In this document: piece by piece, positions 1 to 8,342 of the stretch
Position numbering within the stretch: the first letter of the stretch is position 1
How the letters are laid out: every line of letters starts with the position of its first letter
Source of the DNA: an uncultured Mollicutes bacterium
GTDB taxonomy: Bacteria; Bacillota_I; Bacilli_A; Acholeplasmatales; Anaeroplasmataceae
NCBI GenBank assembly: GCA_900540705.1
Contig: UQGR01000003.1
Location: forward strand, 1-64,000
Direction of reading: 5' to 3'
Length of the DNA stretch: 64,000 bases
Notes under the pieces: generated by a model
Seen by the model: only the letters and a program-made list of their open reading frames with translations
Database searches by the model: none
What the model was told of the DNA's origin: nothing
Position numbers and translations under genes: made by a program

Positions 1-2
1 AT

Positions 3-938
3 TCGACAAATGACATTCGTTATTTTGATGATGTTGGCAATTGTTATAGAGTCACATTTAAATCTGGAAAGAGATACCCCTTTTCATATTTAAATGTGAA
101 TATATTGAGAAATGTTACACAAGAAAATGTAGATCCTTTTTTGCTTGGAAGATATGTTGGGACCAAAGAAGCTTATCTTTATCTTTCTGAAAAAAATTAT
201 TATATTTTTGGAAAAAATTTTGGAATAAAAAAAATATCAAAAGACAAAATTGAAGAATTTAATAAATATGCAATAACTCAGCAATCTATATACAATTATT
301 TTATATCTCTTGCTAGATATCATGATAAAGCCACTCAAACCGATTTTCTTGAGAGTCAATATGAAAAAGTGAAGGAGTTATGGAATTCAGATAATGTATT
401 AGCTGATATTTTAAATACAGAAGTAAAAGCATTTGATTATCATAAAATTATATACCCATTTTCACATAATTTAAGTCAGATGAAAGCAATTTGTAATGGT
501 ATGTCAAATAGTATTTCTGTTATTCAAGGTCCACCTGGTACAGGTAAAACGCAAACCATTTTAAATTTGATTTCTAATATATTAATTCAAGGTAAAACAG
601 TGGCAATTATTTCAAATAATAATAGAGCTGTCTATAATGTCTACGAAAAAATGGAAGAGGCTGGCTATGGTTTTTTATGTGCCAACTTGGGTAATCTGGA
701 AAATAGAGAAGAATTTTTCTCTAAAGAGCATAATATTGAAAAACTGAATTTGAAAGAAGTACCTGGAAATTTAACAGAACTTATTCAAAAAGAAAAGAAA
801 GTATTCGAATTTGAATCCAATTTAAGTTCTTTATATAATGAAAAAGAAGAATTAGAGTTTAGTACAAGAAGTTTTCAAAGAAAAATGATGTTTCGACTGT
901 TAAGACCAAAAAAACTTTATCTGCAAAAGAATTGCTAA
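3..938 (+). CDS. Upf1-like SF1 helicase, N-terminal part (5'-truncated by window edge, frameshifted at 3' end)
   Basis: The frame is already open at position 3, so the gene starts left of the window. This part carries the first RecA-like domain of a superfamily 1 (Upf1/Dna2-like, AAA_11/AAA_12) helicase. A Walker A box GPPGTGKTQT lies at about 529-558, followed by the Ia-type stretch VAIISNNNRAVYNV. The frame stops at 936-938, but homologous sequence continues at once in the -1 frame (next entry), so both parts are one broken or programmed-frameshift gene. The switch must fall between 863 and 938; a TAG at 860-862 closes the second frame upstream of that. Base composition is markedly more AT-rich than the core genes from 3400 on, consistent with an acquired segment. 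Confidence 0.8.
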   Translation, partial: STNDIRYFDDVGNCYRVTFKSGKRYPFSYLNVNILRNVTQENVDPFLLGRYVGTKEAYLYLSEKNYYIFGKNFGIKKISKDKIEEFNKYAITQQSIYNYFISLARYHDKATQTDFLESQYEKVKELWNSDNVLADILNTEVKAFDYHKIIYPFSHNLSQMKAICNGMSNSISVIQGPPGTGKTQTILNLISNILIQGKTVAIISNNNRAVYNVYEKMEEAGYGFLCANLGNLENREEFFSKEHNIEKLNLKEVPGNLTELIQKEKKVFEFESNLSSLYNEKEELEFSTRSFQRKMMFRLLRPKKLYLQKNC

Positions 939-2638
939 ATTTATCTGCGATTTTAGAATCTAAAGGGAAAGAAAAACTAGGTTTTCTTACTCGTTTAAAA
1001 TACAAATTCAAATATGGAATTTCTTCAGAATACACTAAGAATAATATACCAAATTTAACTGAGTTACTGAAAAATACATCTGTAAAGAAAAGGATAGATG
1101 AATTAAGTTGTGATATTAAAAATATGGAGAACTATATTGCAGAGTATAAGAAAGATGATGTTTCTAATCAAATAATAAATATTTCAAAGTATTTTCTAAA
1201 TAAATATCTTTTTGAAAAAATGGAACAAGTTGCTGATATTGAATTCAATGCAGAAAATTTTAAATCCAACTTTGATATGTTTATTCAGAGATATCCTATT
1301 ATTCTTTCCTCTACTTACTGTCTTCCAACCACAGTTCCTAAAAGGTTTACATTTGACTATATTATAATTGATGAAGCAAGTCAAAGCACTATAACTACAG
1401 TTTTACCATCTCTAGCAAAAGGATCAAACCTTATAGTTATTGGAGATGATAAACAGTTACCTCCTGTCATTTCTGAGGAAATTCTTGATTTTGAAAAAAT
1501 GATATTCTCATCAAATAAAGTAAAAGAAGTTATGAGAGACAATGGGAAGAGCTTTTTAACTTTTATTCAAAAATATTTTGATAAAGAAGTTCCAGTTACC
1601 TTACTTAAAGAACACTATAGATGTCCAAAACAAATTATCGGTTTTAGCAATACAAGAATATATTTTAATCAATTGGAAATTAAAAAGAATGAAGATGGCG
1701 AGAATCATCTTGATATTATTAAAACTCTTCCAGGCAATCACGCTAGAAAAAATGATTTAGGTGAAGGTGGGCAATATAATCAACGAGAAATAGATGAAAT
1801 TGTTGAATTACTTAAGGAGTTGCCTGCAGATAAAACTATAGGTATTATTACTCCGTATAGAAGACAAGCAGAATTATTAAGAAAAACTTTACCAGAGAAT
1901 ATTGAAGTTGGTACAATTCATACCTTCCAAGGAAGAGAACAACAAATTATCATTTTTTCAACAGTTGCTAATAGTGCTGAAGATTATATAAAAGATGATG
2001 AAATCATAAAATCTTTTATTAATAACGAACAATTAATCAATGTTGCTATTACAAGAGCAAAAGAAAAATTCATTCTTGTGACAAGTGATAAAATAGCCAA
2101 TTCAAGCTATGGAATATTAGCAGATCTTGTAAAATATATTTGCTATCAAACTGATCAAGTTATTGTTGAAGGAAAGGTGAGTTCGGTTTTTGATATTCTT
2201 TATGATGAATATGCAGAAACAAGAAAAAATATTTTAAAAACAAATGAAATTGCAACAGAAGAAATAATGGAAAATCTAATCAAAAAGATTCTTGAGCAGC
2301 CAGAGTACTCTTCAATATCCTATTCAATGCATGTTAGTTTAAAGACTTTAATAGAACTCGATAAAGCTAAATATAATATTGAAGAATACCAATATCTTAA
2401 TCATCCTTGGACACATTTAGATTTTGTGTTGTTCAATAAGTATGATAAGAAACCGCTTCTTGCCATAGAAGTCGATGGCGTTTCTTTTCATGAACAAAAT
2501 AGTAAACAAGCAATGCATGATGAAATTAAGAATAGGTGCTTAAATGATTCTATGCTTCCTTTACTTAGACTCAAAACAAATGGTTCTAATGAAGAACAAA
2601 TTATTATTGACAAATTGAACATAATATTGAAAATATAA
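932..2638 (+). CDS. Upf1-like SF1 helicase, C-terminal part with DUF2726-type nuclease domain (continuation in -1 frame)
   Basis: This is the rest of the helicase: motif II DEAS in IIIDEASQS, motif III GDDKQLPPV, motif IV-like EHYRCPKQI, motif V TIHTFQGREQQ and motif VI NVAITRAKEKF. These are the hallmarks of SF1 Upf1-like enzymes. The last ~110 residues contain HLDFVLFNK followed by AIEVDGVSFH and a conserved basic helix, the D...ExD pattern of PD-(D/E)XK folds of the DUF2726/Vsr-like group. The whole product would therefore be an ATP-driven nucleic acid translocase with a C-terminal nuclease. The start at 932 is only a formal TTG. The true reading enters from the preceding frame, and in-frame sequence upstream to about 863 (KKNDVSTVKTKK) also looks coding. 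The RNase III-like gene follows 21 nt after the stop. Confidence 0.82.
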   Translation: MLNLSAILESKGKEKLGFLTRLKYKFKYGISSEYTKNNIPNLTELLKNTSVKKRIDELSCDIKNMENYIAEYKKDDVSNQIINISKYFLNKYLFEKMEQVADIEFNAENFKSNFDMFIQRYPIILSSTYCLPTTVPKRFTFDYIIIDEASQSTITTVLPSLAKGSNLIVIGDDKQLPPVISEEILDFEKMIFSSNKVKEVMRDNGKSFLTFIQKYFDKEVPVTLLKEHYRCPKQIIGFSNTRIYFNQLEIKKNEDGENHLDIIKTLPGNHARKNDLGEGGQYNQREIDEIVELLKELPADKTIGIITPYRRQAELLRKTLPENIEVGTIHTFQGREQQIIIFSTVANSAEDYIKDDEIIKSFINNEQLINVAITRAKEKFILVTSDKIANSSYGILADLVKYICYQTDQVIVEGKVSSVFDILYDEYAETRKNILKTNEIATEEIMENLIKKILEQPEYSSISYSMHVSLKTLIELDKAKYNIEEYQYLNHPWTHLDFVLFNKYDKKPLLAIEVDGVSFHEQNSKQAMHDEIKNRCLNDSMLPLLRLKTNGSNEEQIIIDKLNIILKI

Positions 2639-2659
2639 AAAGGAATGGAAGAATGTTTC

Positions 2660-3139
2660 ATGAATCAAGATTTATTTGCAAAATATTTGGAACAAAGAGA
2701 TAATGTATATATAAAGAGAGCGTTAACAGATACTTCATATAAGAATTATTTTTCACGTTTTGAAAAGAAAGAATTTGTTGGGGAAACTAATAAAGAACTT
2801 GCAACTTTAGGGGATGCCATATTAAAATCTATTTTGTGCATACTATTTTTAGATAGGGAAACACCATTATCAAACTATGTTCAAAACTTTTTAACAGATC
2901 AGGTGCTAGTAGAAGTTATTGCTAAAGAATATAAATTAATTGACATTATAAAATTTGATAGAGAGGATGATAAGATTCCTAAGGATTATAAATATAGTGA
3001 AAATAAAGAAACGCATAAATTTATAGCTACTGCTGTAGAGGCCCTTATTGGAGCAATATATTTTAGTACTAATTCACTAGTTGAATTACAAGAAATAATT
3101 AAAAAATGGATTAACATTATTAATGTGGAAAATATATAA
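2660..3139 (+). CDS. RNase III-like domain protein with altered active site
   Basis: This 159-residue protein is essentially one RNase III fold. ELATLGDAIL matches the signature helix (family form: ERLEFLGDxxL), and FIATAVEALIGAIYF matches the second catalytic helix (family form: DxxEALIGAxY). Aligned by eye, the Asp of LGD and the Glu of VEAL are kept. The first signature Glu is Lys, the second is Ala, and the Asp three residues before VEAL's Glu is Thr. No dsRNA-binding domain follows. ATG 2660 is preferred because GGAAGAA (2647-2653) is well spaced; ATG 2645 has AGGA directly abutting it. The gene lies 21 nt after the helicase-nuclease and shares its AT-rich composition, so the two are probably cotranscribed. 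It could act as an RNA binder or a partner nuclease subunit; function unknown. Confidence 0.75.
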   Translation: MNQDLFAKYLEQRDNVYIKRALTDTSYKNYFSRFEKKEFVGETNKELATLGDAILKSILCILFLDRETPLSNYVQNFLTDQVLVEVIAKEYKLIDIIKFDREDDKIPKDYKYSENKETHKFIATAVEALIGAIYFSTNSLVELQEIIKKWINIINVENI

Positions 3140-3344
3140 ATTTCTCTTCAATTTTATATCTAAAAATAGTATCCTTTTTATTAGGGCGTATGGATACGAA
3201 CTGCCCATTTTCAGTCAATTTTCATTAAAACTAGTATTACTTCAGTAGGGTTAAAATAAGTCGAAATAGTATCACATTGGTATTGTTTGTTTTATATGGA
3301 TAGAAAATATTTTTCATAAAGACTAAATAGAAAGTAAAATTGAG

Positions 3345-3373
3345 TTGACATTTTTGTCATAATTTGATATAAA
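3345..3373 (+). promoter_or_regulatory. Sigma-A-type promoter for degV
   Basis: TTGACA at 3345-3350 and TATAAA at 3368-3373 are separated by 17 nt, 30 nt before the degV start. The remaining intergenic sequence (3140-3344) shows no convincing gene. Confidence 0.8.
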
Positions 3374-3402
3374 TTGAGAGTGTTAGCAAAGGAGATTTGT
3401 TT

Positions 3403-4287
3403 ATGAAAGTCGCAATTGTTTCAGACAGTAATAGTGGTATTACCCAAAAGGAAGCCGAACAAATTGGTATAAGAATTGTTCCGATGCCTTTTACGATTGA
3501 AGGGGAAGAATACTTTGAGGATATCAATTTAACTCAGAAAAGCTTTTATGAAAAACTATTAGGTGATGTAGCTGTATCTACCTCACAGCCATCTATTGGC
3601 TTTGTAATGTCCATTTGGGATGAACTATTAAAGGACTATGATCAAATTGTATATATACCTATGTCTAGTGGATTATCAGAATCCTGTGCCTCAGCCTTAA
3701 GAGCCGCTAAGGCAGATTATGAAGGAAAGGTATTTGTTGTGGACAACCAAAGAATTTCTGTAACTCAAAGACAATCCGTTATGGATGCGATTGAGCTTGC
3801 CAATAAGGGATATTCTGGACAAGAAATCCATGATATTTTAATGAAGGTTAAAATGCATTCTGATATTTATATTATGGTTGATACACTAAAGTATTTAAGA
3901 AAAGGTGGAAGAATTACTCCAGCGGCAGCGGCAGTAGGAAATTTATTAAAAATTAAACCTGTTCTTAGAATCTTTGGAGAGAAGCTAGATAAGTATCGTA
4001 TGATGAACCGTACATTAGAAAATGCGAAACGAATTATGATAGAGGCAGCTAAAGAAAGCATTTATGGTTTCTTAAAAGAGATTGATGGAAGGGCAGATAA
4101 CGTCCATATATCTGTTGCCTATACGGGAACAGACACTACTGTTGCAAATGCGTTTGTAAAATTAGTAAAAGAAGAATTTGGAGTTACGGATGTCGTATGT
4201 AATCCGCTATCCTTATCCGTATCCTGTCATATCGGAGATGGGGCTTTGGCTATTGCGTTATCTAAAGCCTTACCAGAGGAGCTATAA
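3403..4287 (+). CDS. DegV family fatty-acid-binding protein
   Basis: 294 residues, the usual DegV length. The N-terminal VAIVSDSNSGI motif, the STSQPS loop around residue 60, the YIPMSSGLSES block and RKGGRIT in the middle are typical of the family. These cytoplasmic proteins bind a fatty acid and hand it to fatty acid kinase (FakB role). ATG 3403 is chosen because AAAGGAG ends 8 nt upstream; the TTG at 3397 lies inside the spacer. The gene is monocistronic: its own promoter precedes it and a strong hairpin terminator follows. No fakA is visible in the window. Confidence 0.9.
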   Translation: MKVAIVSDSNSGITQKEAEQIGIRIVPMPFTIEGEEYFEDINLTQKSFYEKLLGDVAVSTSQPSIGFVMSIWDELLKDYDQIVYIPMSSGLSESCASALRAAKADYEGKVFVVDNQRISVTQRQSVMDAIELANKGYSGQEIHDILMKVKMHSDIYIMVDTLKYLRKGGRITPAAAAVGNLLKIKPVLRIFGEKLDKYRMMNRTLENAKRIMIEAAKESIYGFLKEIDGRADNVHISVAYTGTDTTVANAFVKLVKEEFGVTDVVCNPLSLSVSCHIGDGALAIALSKALPEEL

Positions 4288-4294
4288 TAGAATT

Positions 4295-4322
4295 GAGCCG
4301 ATTTTCGGCTCTTTCTTTTTCT
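4295..4322 (+). terminator. Rho-independent terminator after degV
   Basis: Stem GAGCCGA (4295-4301) pairs with TCGGCTC (4305-4311) around a 3-nt loop, followed by a T-rich tail. Confidence 0.9.
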
Positions 4323-4336
4323 ATTAATAAATTAAG

Positions 4337-4365
4337 TTGTCTAAATTACCAAAATATAGTATAAT
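4337..4365 (+). promoter_or_regulatory. Promoter of the ktrB operon
   Basis: TTGTCT (4337-4342), a 17-nt spacer and a perfect TATAAT (4360-4365). Because these boxes overlap the possible TTG start at 4337, the ktrB start must lie downstream. Confidence 0.8.
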
Positions 4366-4384
4366 TAAGCAAGTGAGGGATTAT

Positions 4385-5704
4385 ATGATAAAAAATAGAA
4401 AGATTAAAATACATCCTTATGTGCTTATAATCTTAACATTTTTAGCTGTAATTTTACTGGGAACTATCTGTCTAATGCTGCCTTGGGCTGTTAAAGACGG
4501 AGTGCGTTTAACCTTTGTGGATGCTTTATTTATGTCTACATCTAGTGTGTGTGTAACGGGACTTTCTGTAGTTACTCCTGCGACAAAGCTAAGCCTGTTC
4601 GGTAAAATTGTAATGGCTATTATGATGGAAATCGGTGGATTATCCTTTTTGACGATTGCTGTTTGTTTTTTTGCAGTTATTGGAGGCAAAATCGGGATTG
4701 GAAATCGATATTTACTGAGAGAGGCACTGAACCAAAATTCTTTGGTAGGAATTGTTCATTTAGTAAAGCGTATAATATTAATATCCTTTATTATTCAAAT
4801 GATAGGAGTCCTATTGAACTATCTTTCTTTGATGTCATATTATCAGTATGATTTTGGAAAAACCTTGGGTGTTTCCATATTTCATTCGATTGCATCATTT
4901 AATAATGCAGGATTTGATGTGTTTGGAGTAGATAGTGTGATTCCTTTTAAGGATAATGTTTTATTTAATATTTCAACCATCTTTTTAATTGTATCTGGTG
5001 GATTAGGCTTTATCGTTATTGATGAGCTTGTTACGAAGCATAGTTTTAGAAAGCTATCTATTCATAGTAAGCTTGTTTTAACGATTACAACTGCTTTAAT
5101 TTTACTGGGAATGTTCATTTTTAAATTTGCTATGTTTGATGAGATTACCTGGCTTCAGGCTTTATTTACCTCTGTCACCTGCCGTACTGCCGGTTTTACC
5201 AGTGTTGATTTAACTAATTTACCTCCTGCTGGGTATGTGATGAGTATTGTATTAATGTTTATAGGAGCCTCCCCTTGTTCCACTGGTGGTGGAATTAAAA
5301 CTACGACCATTTTCGTAATGCTTCTGACGTTTATTTATTACGCTCAAGGGAAGAAACCTAGAATTTTTCATAGAAGAATTTCTGATGGGTCAATTTTTAA
5401 AGCCTTTGTTTTATTTGGTATTGCTGTTATAGTTATTATAGTTGCAACCTTGATTATCGGCTTCAGTCAGCCAGAGCTGGGCTTGAGTTCCATTTTGTTT
5501 GAGGTGGTTTCAGGATTTTCTACCACAGGTCTAACAATGGGAATCACTCCTTCCCTAAATGCCCTCAGTAAGATTGTCATTTGCTTTTTAATGTTCTTTG
5601 GTCGATTAGGACCATTAACCATTATTGGAGTTGTTAATCATAACTGGATGCGTGAATCCAAGGAAAATATTCAATATGTAGAAGAGAGGATTATTGTAGG
5701 ATGA
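4385..5704 (+). CDS. ktrB: KtrB/TrkH-family potassium channel subunit
   Basis: 439-residue polytopic membrane protein of the TrkH/KtrB superfamily, with four membrane-pore-membrane repeats. The pore-loop signatures are visible in order: SSVCVTGLS, SFNNAGFDV, CRTAGFTS and SGFSTTGLT. Each has the filter glycine. The intramembrane gating segment ASPCSTGGGIKT precedes the last repeat. It would form the K+ conducting subunit with KtrA, the next gene, whose ATG overlaps this stop by 4 nt. ATG 4385 is chosen: GAGGGA lies just upstream and the promoter boxes cover the earlier TTG. Confidence 0.93.
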   Translation: MIKNRKIKIHPYVLIILTFLAVILLGTICLMLPWAVKDGVRLTFVDALFMSTSSVCVTGLSVVTPATKLSLFGKIVMAIMMEIGGLSFLTIAVCFFAVIGGKIGIGNRYLLREALNQNSLVGIVHLVKRIILISFIIQMIGVLLNYLSLMSYYQYDFGKTLGVSIFHSIASFNNAGFDVFGVDSVIPFKDNVLFNISTIFLIVSGGLGFIVIDELVTKHSFRKLSIHSKLVLTITTALILLGMFIFKFAMFDEITWLQALFTSVTCRTAGFTSVDLTNLPPAGYVMSIVLMFIGASPCSTGGGIKTTTIFVMLLTFIYYAQGKKPRIFHRRISDGSIFKAFVLFGIAVIVIIVATLIIGFSQPELGLSSILFEVVSGFSTTGLTMGITPSLNALSKIVICFLMFFGRLGPLTIIGVVNHNWMRESKENIQYVEERIIVG

Positions 5705-6366
5705 AAAAGAGTTTTATCGTTATAGGATTAGGGCGCTTTGGTGCTTCAGTAGCCAAGGCATTATCCAATTTAAATTGTGATATCTTATGTATGGACATTT
5801 CAGAGGAATGCGTTTCAGATATTGCCAGTGATATCAACCACTGCGTTATAGGAGATTCTACAAAACTTGCTACGTTGAAGGAATTAGGCGTTGCCTCTAT
5901 TGATCATGCAGTAGTAGCGATAGGTAATAATTTAGAAGCTTCTATTTTAACAATCATGAATTTAAAGGCGCTAAATGTAAAGAATATAACAGTGCGTGCG
6001 GATACTGAAAGCTATAAGGAAATGTATAAGCGCTTAGGAGCGACAGAGGTTATCGTACCTGAGGAGGAGTCTGCGGTTTCTTTGGCAAATCAGATTGCCA
6101 GTGACGCGATTTTAGATTATTATTCCATTGATGGCAACTATGCAATTGTTCAGATTGCAGTAGGACCTAAGTTTAATTCTAGAACCTTAATAGATTTGGA
6201 TTTGCGTAACAATTTTGACGTAAATATTGTTGGTATTATTCATAATAATGAGTTTTATATTCCTCGTGGAACAGACTTCCTTGAGGCTTCTGACATTATG
6301 GTTTTAGTTGGTACAAAACAAAAGATAAGAAAAGTAGATTCATTCATCAATCAGGAAGCAAAATAG
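5701..6366 (+). CDS. ktrA: KtrA, RCK-domain regulator of K+ uptake
   Basis: 221 residues, the standard KtrA length. The N-terminal Rossmann-like RCK domain begins IVIGLGRFGASVAKAL (the GxGxxG nucleotide site), with acidic residues DIS at the end of strand 2. A C-terminal RCK_C domain occupies about residues 135-215. The protein forms the cytosolic octameric gating ring on KtrB and responds to nucleotides; in related bacteria it also responds to c-di-AMP. The ATGA overlap with ktrB indicates translational coupling. Confidence 0.93.
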   Translation: MKKSFIVIGLGRFGASVAKALSNLNCDILCMDISEECVSDIASDINHCVIGDSTKLATLKELGVASIDHAVVAIGNNLEASILTIMNLKALNVKNITVRADTESYKEMYKRLGATEVIVPEEESAVSLANQIASDAILDYYSIDGNYAIVQIAVGPKFNSRTLIDLDLRNNFDVNIVGIIHNNEFYIPRGTDFLEASDIMVLVGTKQKIRKVDSFINQEAK

Positions 6367-6377
6367 GGGTTGTTGAA

Positions 6378-7289
6378 ATGAAAGCTTTAGTTGTGTATAA
6401 TGGGTTCAGTGGTAAGAGTAAAATTCTGAAGCAGATCGATTATATTTCTCAGAGACTAAAAAGTAAATATGAGATTGTGGAATGCTTTAAATCCACAGGG
6501 CCGAACTCAATTAGAGACTATGTTCTACAAAATGCTAAAGAGTATGATTTATTGGTTGCTGCTGGAGGAGATGGCTCTATCAACGAAGCAGTGAATGGTC
6601 TAATGATGGTATCTAAGAGGCCTACTTTGGCTTATGTTCCGACAGGGACCTGTAACGATACAGGTAAAACTCTTGGTTTAAAAAGAAGTTTGCGTAAAAC
6701 CATGAACATAATATTGGATGAAAATAAAACATATTTGGATGTAAATCAAATCAATGGACAATATTTCATCTATGGTTTAGCTGCTGGAAATTTGACGAAT
6801 GTAAGCTATGCTGCAAAGTATAAGGTGAAGAAGCTATTTGGTAAGTTTGCCTATTATTTAGAAGCAGTTAAGACCATTGGAAAGGATAACTCCATTCATA
6901 TCGATATTTTAGCGGATGGAGAAACGAAAATCAGTGGAAAATTTTTTCTTTTTCTCGCAGTAAATTCTAGATACTTGGCATCCATAAAGCTTCATCGGAA
7001 GAAAAGAATTTATCTAAATGAAGGTAAACTATATGTAACCCTAATTAGAAAAAAGAATAGACTCATAAATATGATAGATTTTGTATTATTTTTATTACTT
7101 GGTGAGTCCTATCAGCATAATATTGTTCACTTTGAAGCGAAGAATATGGTAATTACCTCTAAAGATGCGATTGCGTATAACACGGATGGAGAAGGAATTC
7201 CTAAGCTTAGTCGGATTGAAGTGACAGTTTTACCAGAACAAATTGAAATGATTGTGTCAAAAAGAGTTTTAAAAAGACACTTTAATTAA
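6378..7289 (+). CDS. Diacylglycerol/lipid kinase family protein (DagK_cat)
   Basis: 303 residues with the DAGK catalytic domain: GGDGSINEAVNG near residue 67 is the nucleotide-binding motif, followed by YVPTGTCNDTGKTLG. The family phosphorylates diacylglycerol, or related lipids, with ATP at the inner membrane face (DgkB/YegS group). The gene follows ktrA by 11 nt in the same direction and is probably in the same operon; the ger genes come 30 nt after it. The exact lipid substrate cannot be read from the sequence. Confidence 0.85.
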   Translation: MKALVVYNGFSGKSKILKQIDYISQRLKSKYEIVECFKSTGPNSIRDYVLQNAKEYDLLVAAGGDGSINEAVNGLMMVSKRPTLAYVPTGTCNDTGKTLGLKRSLRKTMNIILDENKTYLDVNQINGQYFIYGLAAGNLTNVSYAAKYKVKKLFGKFAYYLEAVKTIGKDNSIHIDILADGETKISGKFFLFLAVNSRYLASIKLHRKKRIYLNEGKLYVTLIRKKNRLINMIDFVLFLLLGESYQHNIVHFEAKNMVITSKDAIAYNTDGEGIPKLSRIEVTVLPEQIEMIVSKRVLKRHFN

Positions 7290-7316
7290 ATAAATCGGCT
7301 TATCCTAGGCATACTA
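7288..7316 (+). promoter_or_regulatory. Possible forespore (sigma-G-like) promoter of the ger operon
   Basis: CATACTA at 7310-7316 matches the sigma-G -10 form, with AAATA 17 nt upstream (7288-7292) as a weak -35. This is the expected class for germinant receptor genes, but the match is short. Readthrough from dagK is the alternative. Confidence 0.35.
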
Positions 7317-7331
7317 TAGATGGTGATGAAC

Positions 7332-8342
7332 ATGACCAGGTTGTCTAAGGTAAGCTTTTTTTTATTTGTTACGGTCTACAATTACCTGTGGATGCGTATC
7401 ATACTTTTCTATTTTTTTTATAATCATTTTGGATCTATGGGCTTATATTTTACAGCTTTACTGGCTGTTATCGTCTTACTTTTTTTAGTTTTAGTCCCCA
7501 AAAAGCTGATGAATAAGAATTATAGGGAGGAATTTAAAAAGTCTATATTCAAATATATTTATGTAGCTTTTATTCTATTAGAAAGTATATTTGGAGTTAG
7601 TTATTGTGCCTATCTTTTGTCAACTATTTTTATTCCTGATGCGAATTTCTTTTATGTTTTGATTGCTATATCCCTTGCGTTAATTTTTTTATCAAAACGA
7701 AAAACAAAGGATATTATGGAAATAGCTACACTTTTTATAATCGTTGGATATGTTATATTGTTAATTACTTTATTTGTTTATCCAAATCTAGATTTTACAT
7801 TGTTGCTGCCCTTAAAGGAAATCAATTACTGGCTATTACCACTTTTTGCCCTAATGGTTTTGGGTGATAATTTTACCTTACTGATTAATAAGGATGGCTT
7901 AAATTTTTCCAAAATGCAGTTTATTCTGGCCATTGGAGTGGCTTTTTGCTTTTTCGCATTAGAATATTTTCTATTAATTTGTAATGCCGGAGCGGAATTT
8001 TTTAAGGGACTTGACTGGGTTGGTTTCATTTGTTTATCGGTGGAACCAATAACGCAGTATTTTGGAAATTTTGATTTTGCTTATCTTTATTATATTGTTT
8101 TATGTTGTATTTTTAAATATGCCTTTGGTATCAGTCTAGTAAGGGAGAATATTCAAATGAATTCAAAAGCGATGTCCATTTTATTGTTGATTATATTGGC
8201 CGTTTTAGGAAGTATCTGTTTTATGTGGATACCTATGGATAGTACCTTTATGTTCTTTGTATTCTGCTTATTAGTTTTGAGCTTTTCCATTTTTTTCTGG
8301 TTTTTAAAGGAGTGTTATCGTGTTAGAAAAACTAAGGACTAA
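7332..8342 (+). CDS. gerAB: GerAB-type spore germination permease subunit
   Basis: About 336 residues with roughly ten hydrophobic helices and the overall layout of the GerAB/GerKB/YndE family (spore germination branch of the APC superfamily). It is the inner-membrane subunit thought to bind the germinant. The match rests on length, helix pattern and position directly before gerAA and gerAC; there is no catalytic motif. Starts at 7320 and 7332 are possible. 7332 is preferred because GGTGAT lies just before it and the N-terminus then resembles family members. The 3' end overlaps gerAA by 23 nt, giving the order B-A-C instead of the common A-B-C. Confidence 0.85.
   Translation: MTRLSKVSFFLFVTVYNYLWMRIILFYFFYNHFGSMGLYFTALLAVIVLLFLVLVPKKLMNKNYREEFKKSIFKYIYVAFILLESIFGVSYCAYLLSTIFIPDANFFYVLIAISLALIFLSKRKTKDIMEIATLFIIVGYVILLITLFVYPNLDFTLLLPLKEINYWLLPLFALMVLGDNFTLLINKDGLNFSKMQFILAIGVAFCFFALEYFLLICNAGAEFFKGLDWVGFICLSVEPITQYFGNFDFAYLYYIVLCCIFKYAFGISLVRENIQMNSKAMSILLLIILAVLGSICFMWIPMDSTFMFFVFCLLVLSFSIFFWFLKECYRVRKTKD

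Noticed and set aside
3867..4061. Minus-strand 64-residue frame inside degV
   Set aside because: Antisense to a well-recognised DegV gene, no ribosome site or promoter.
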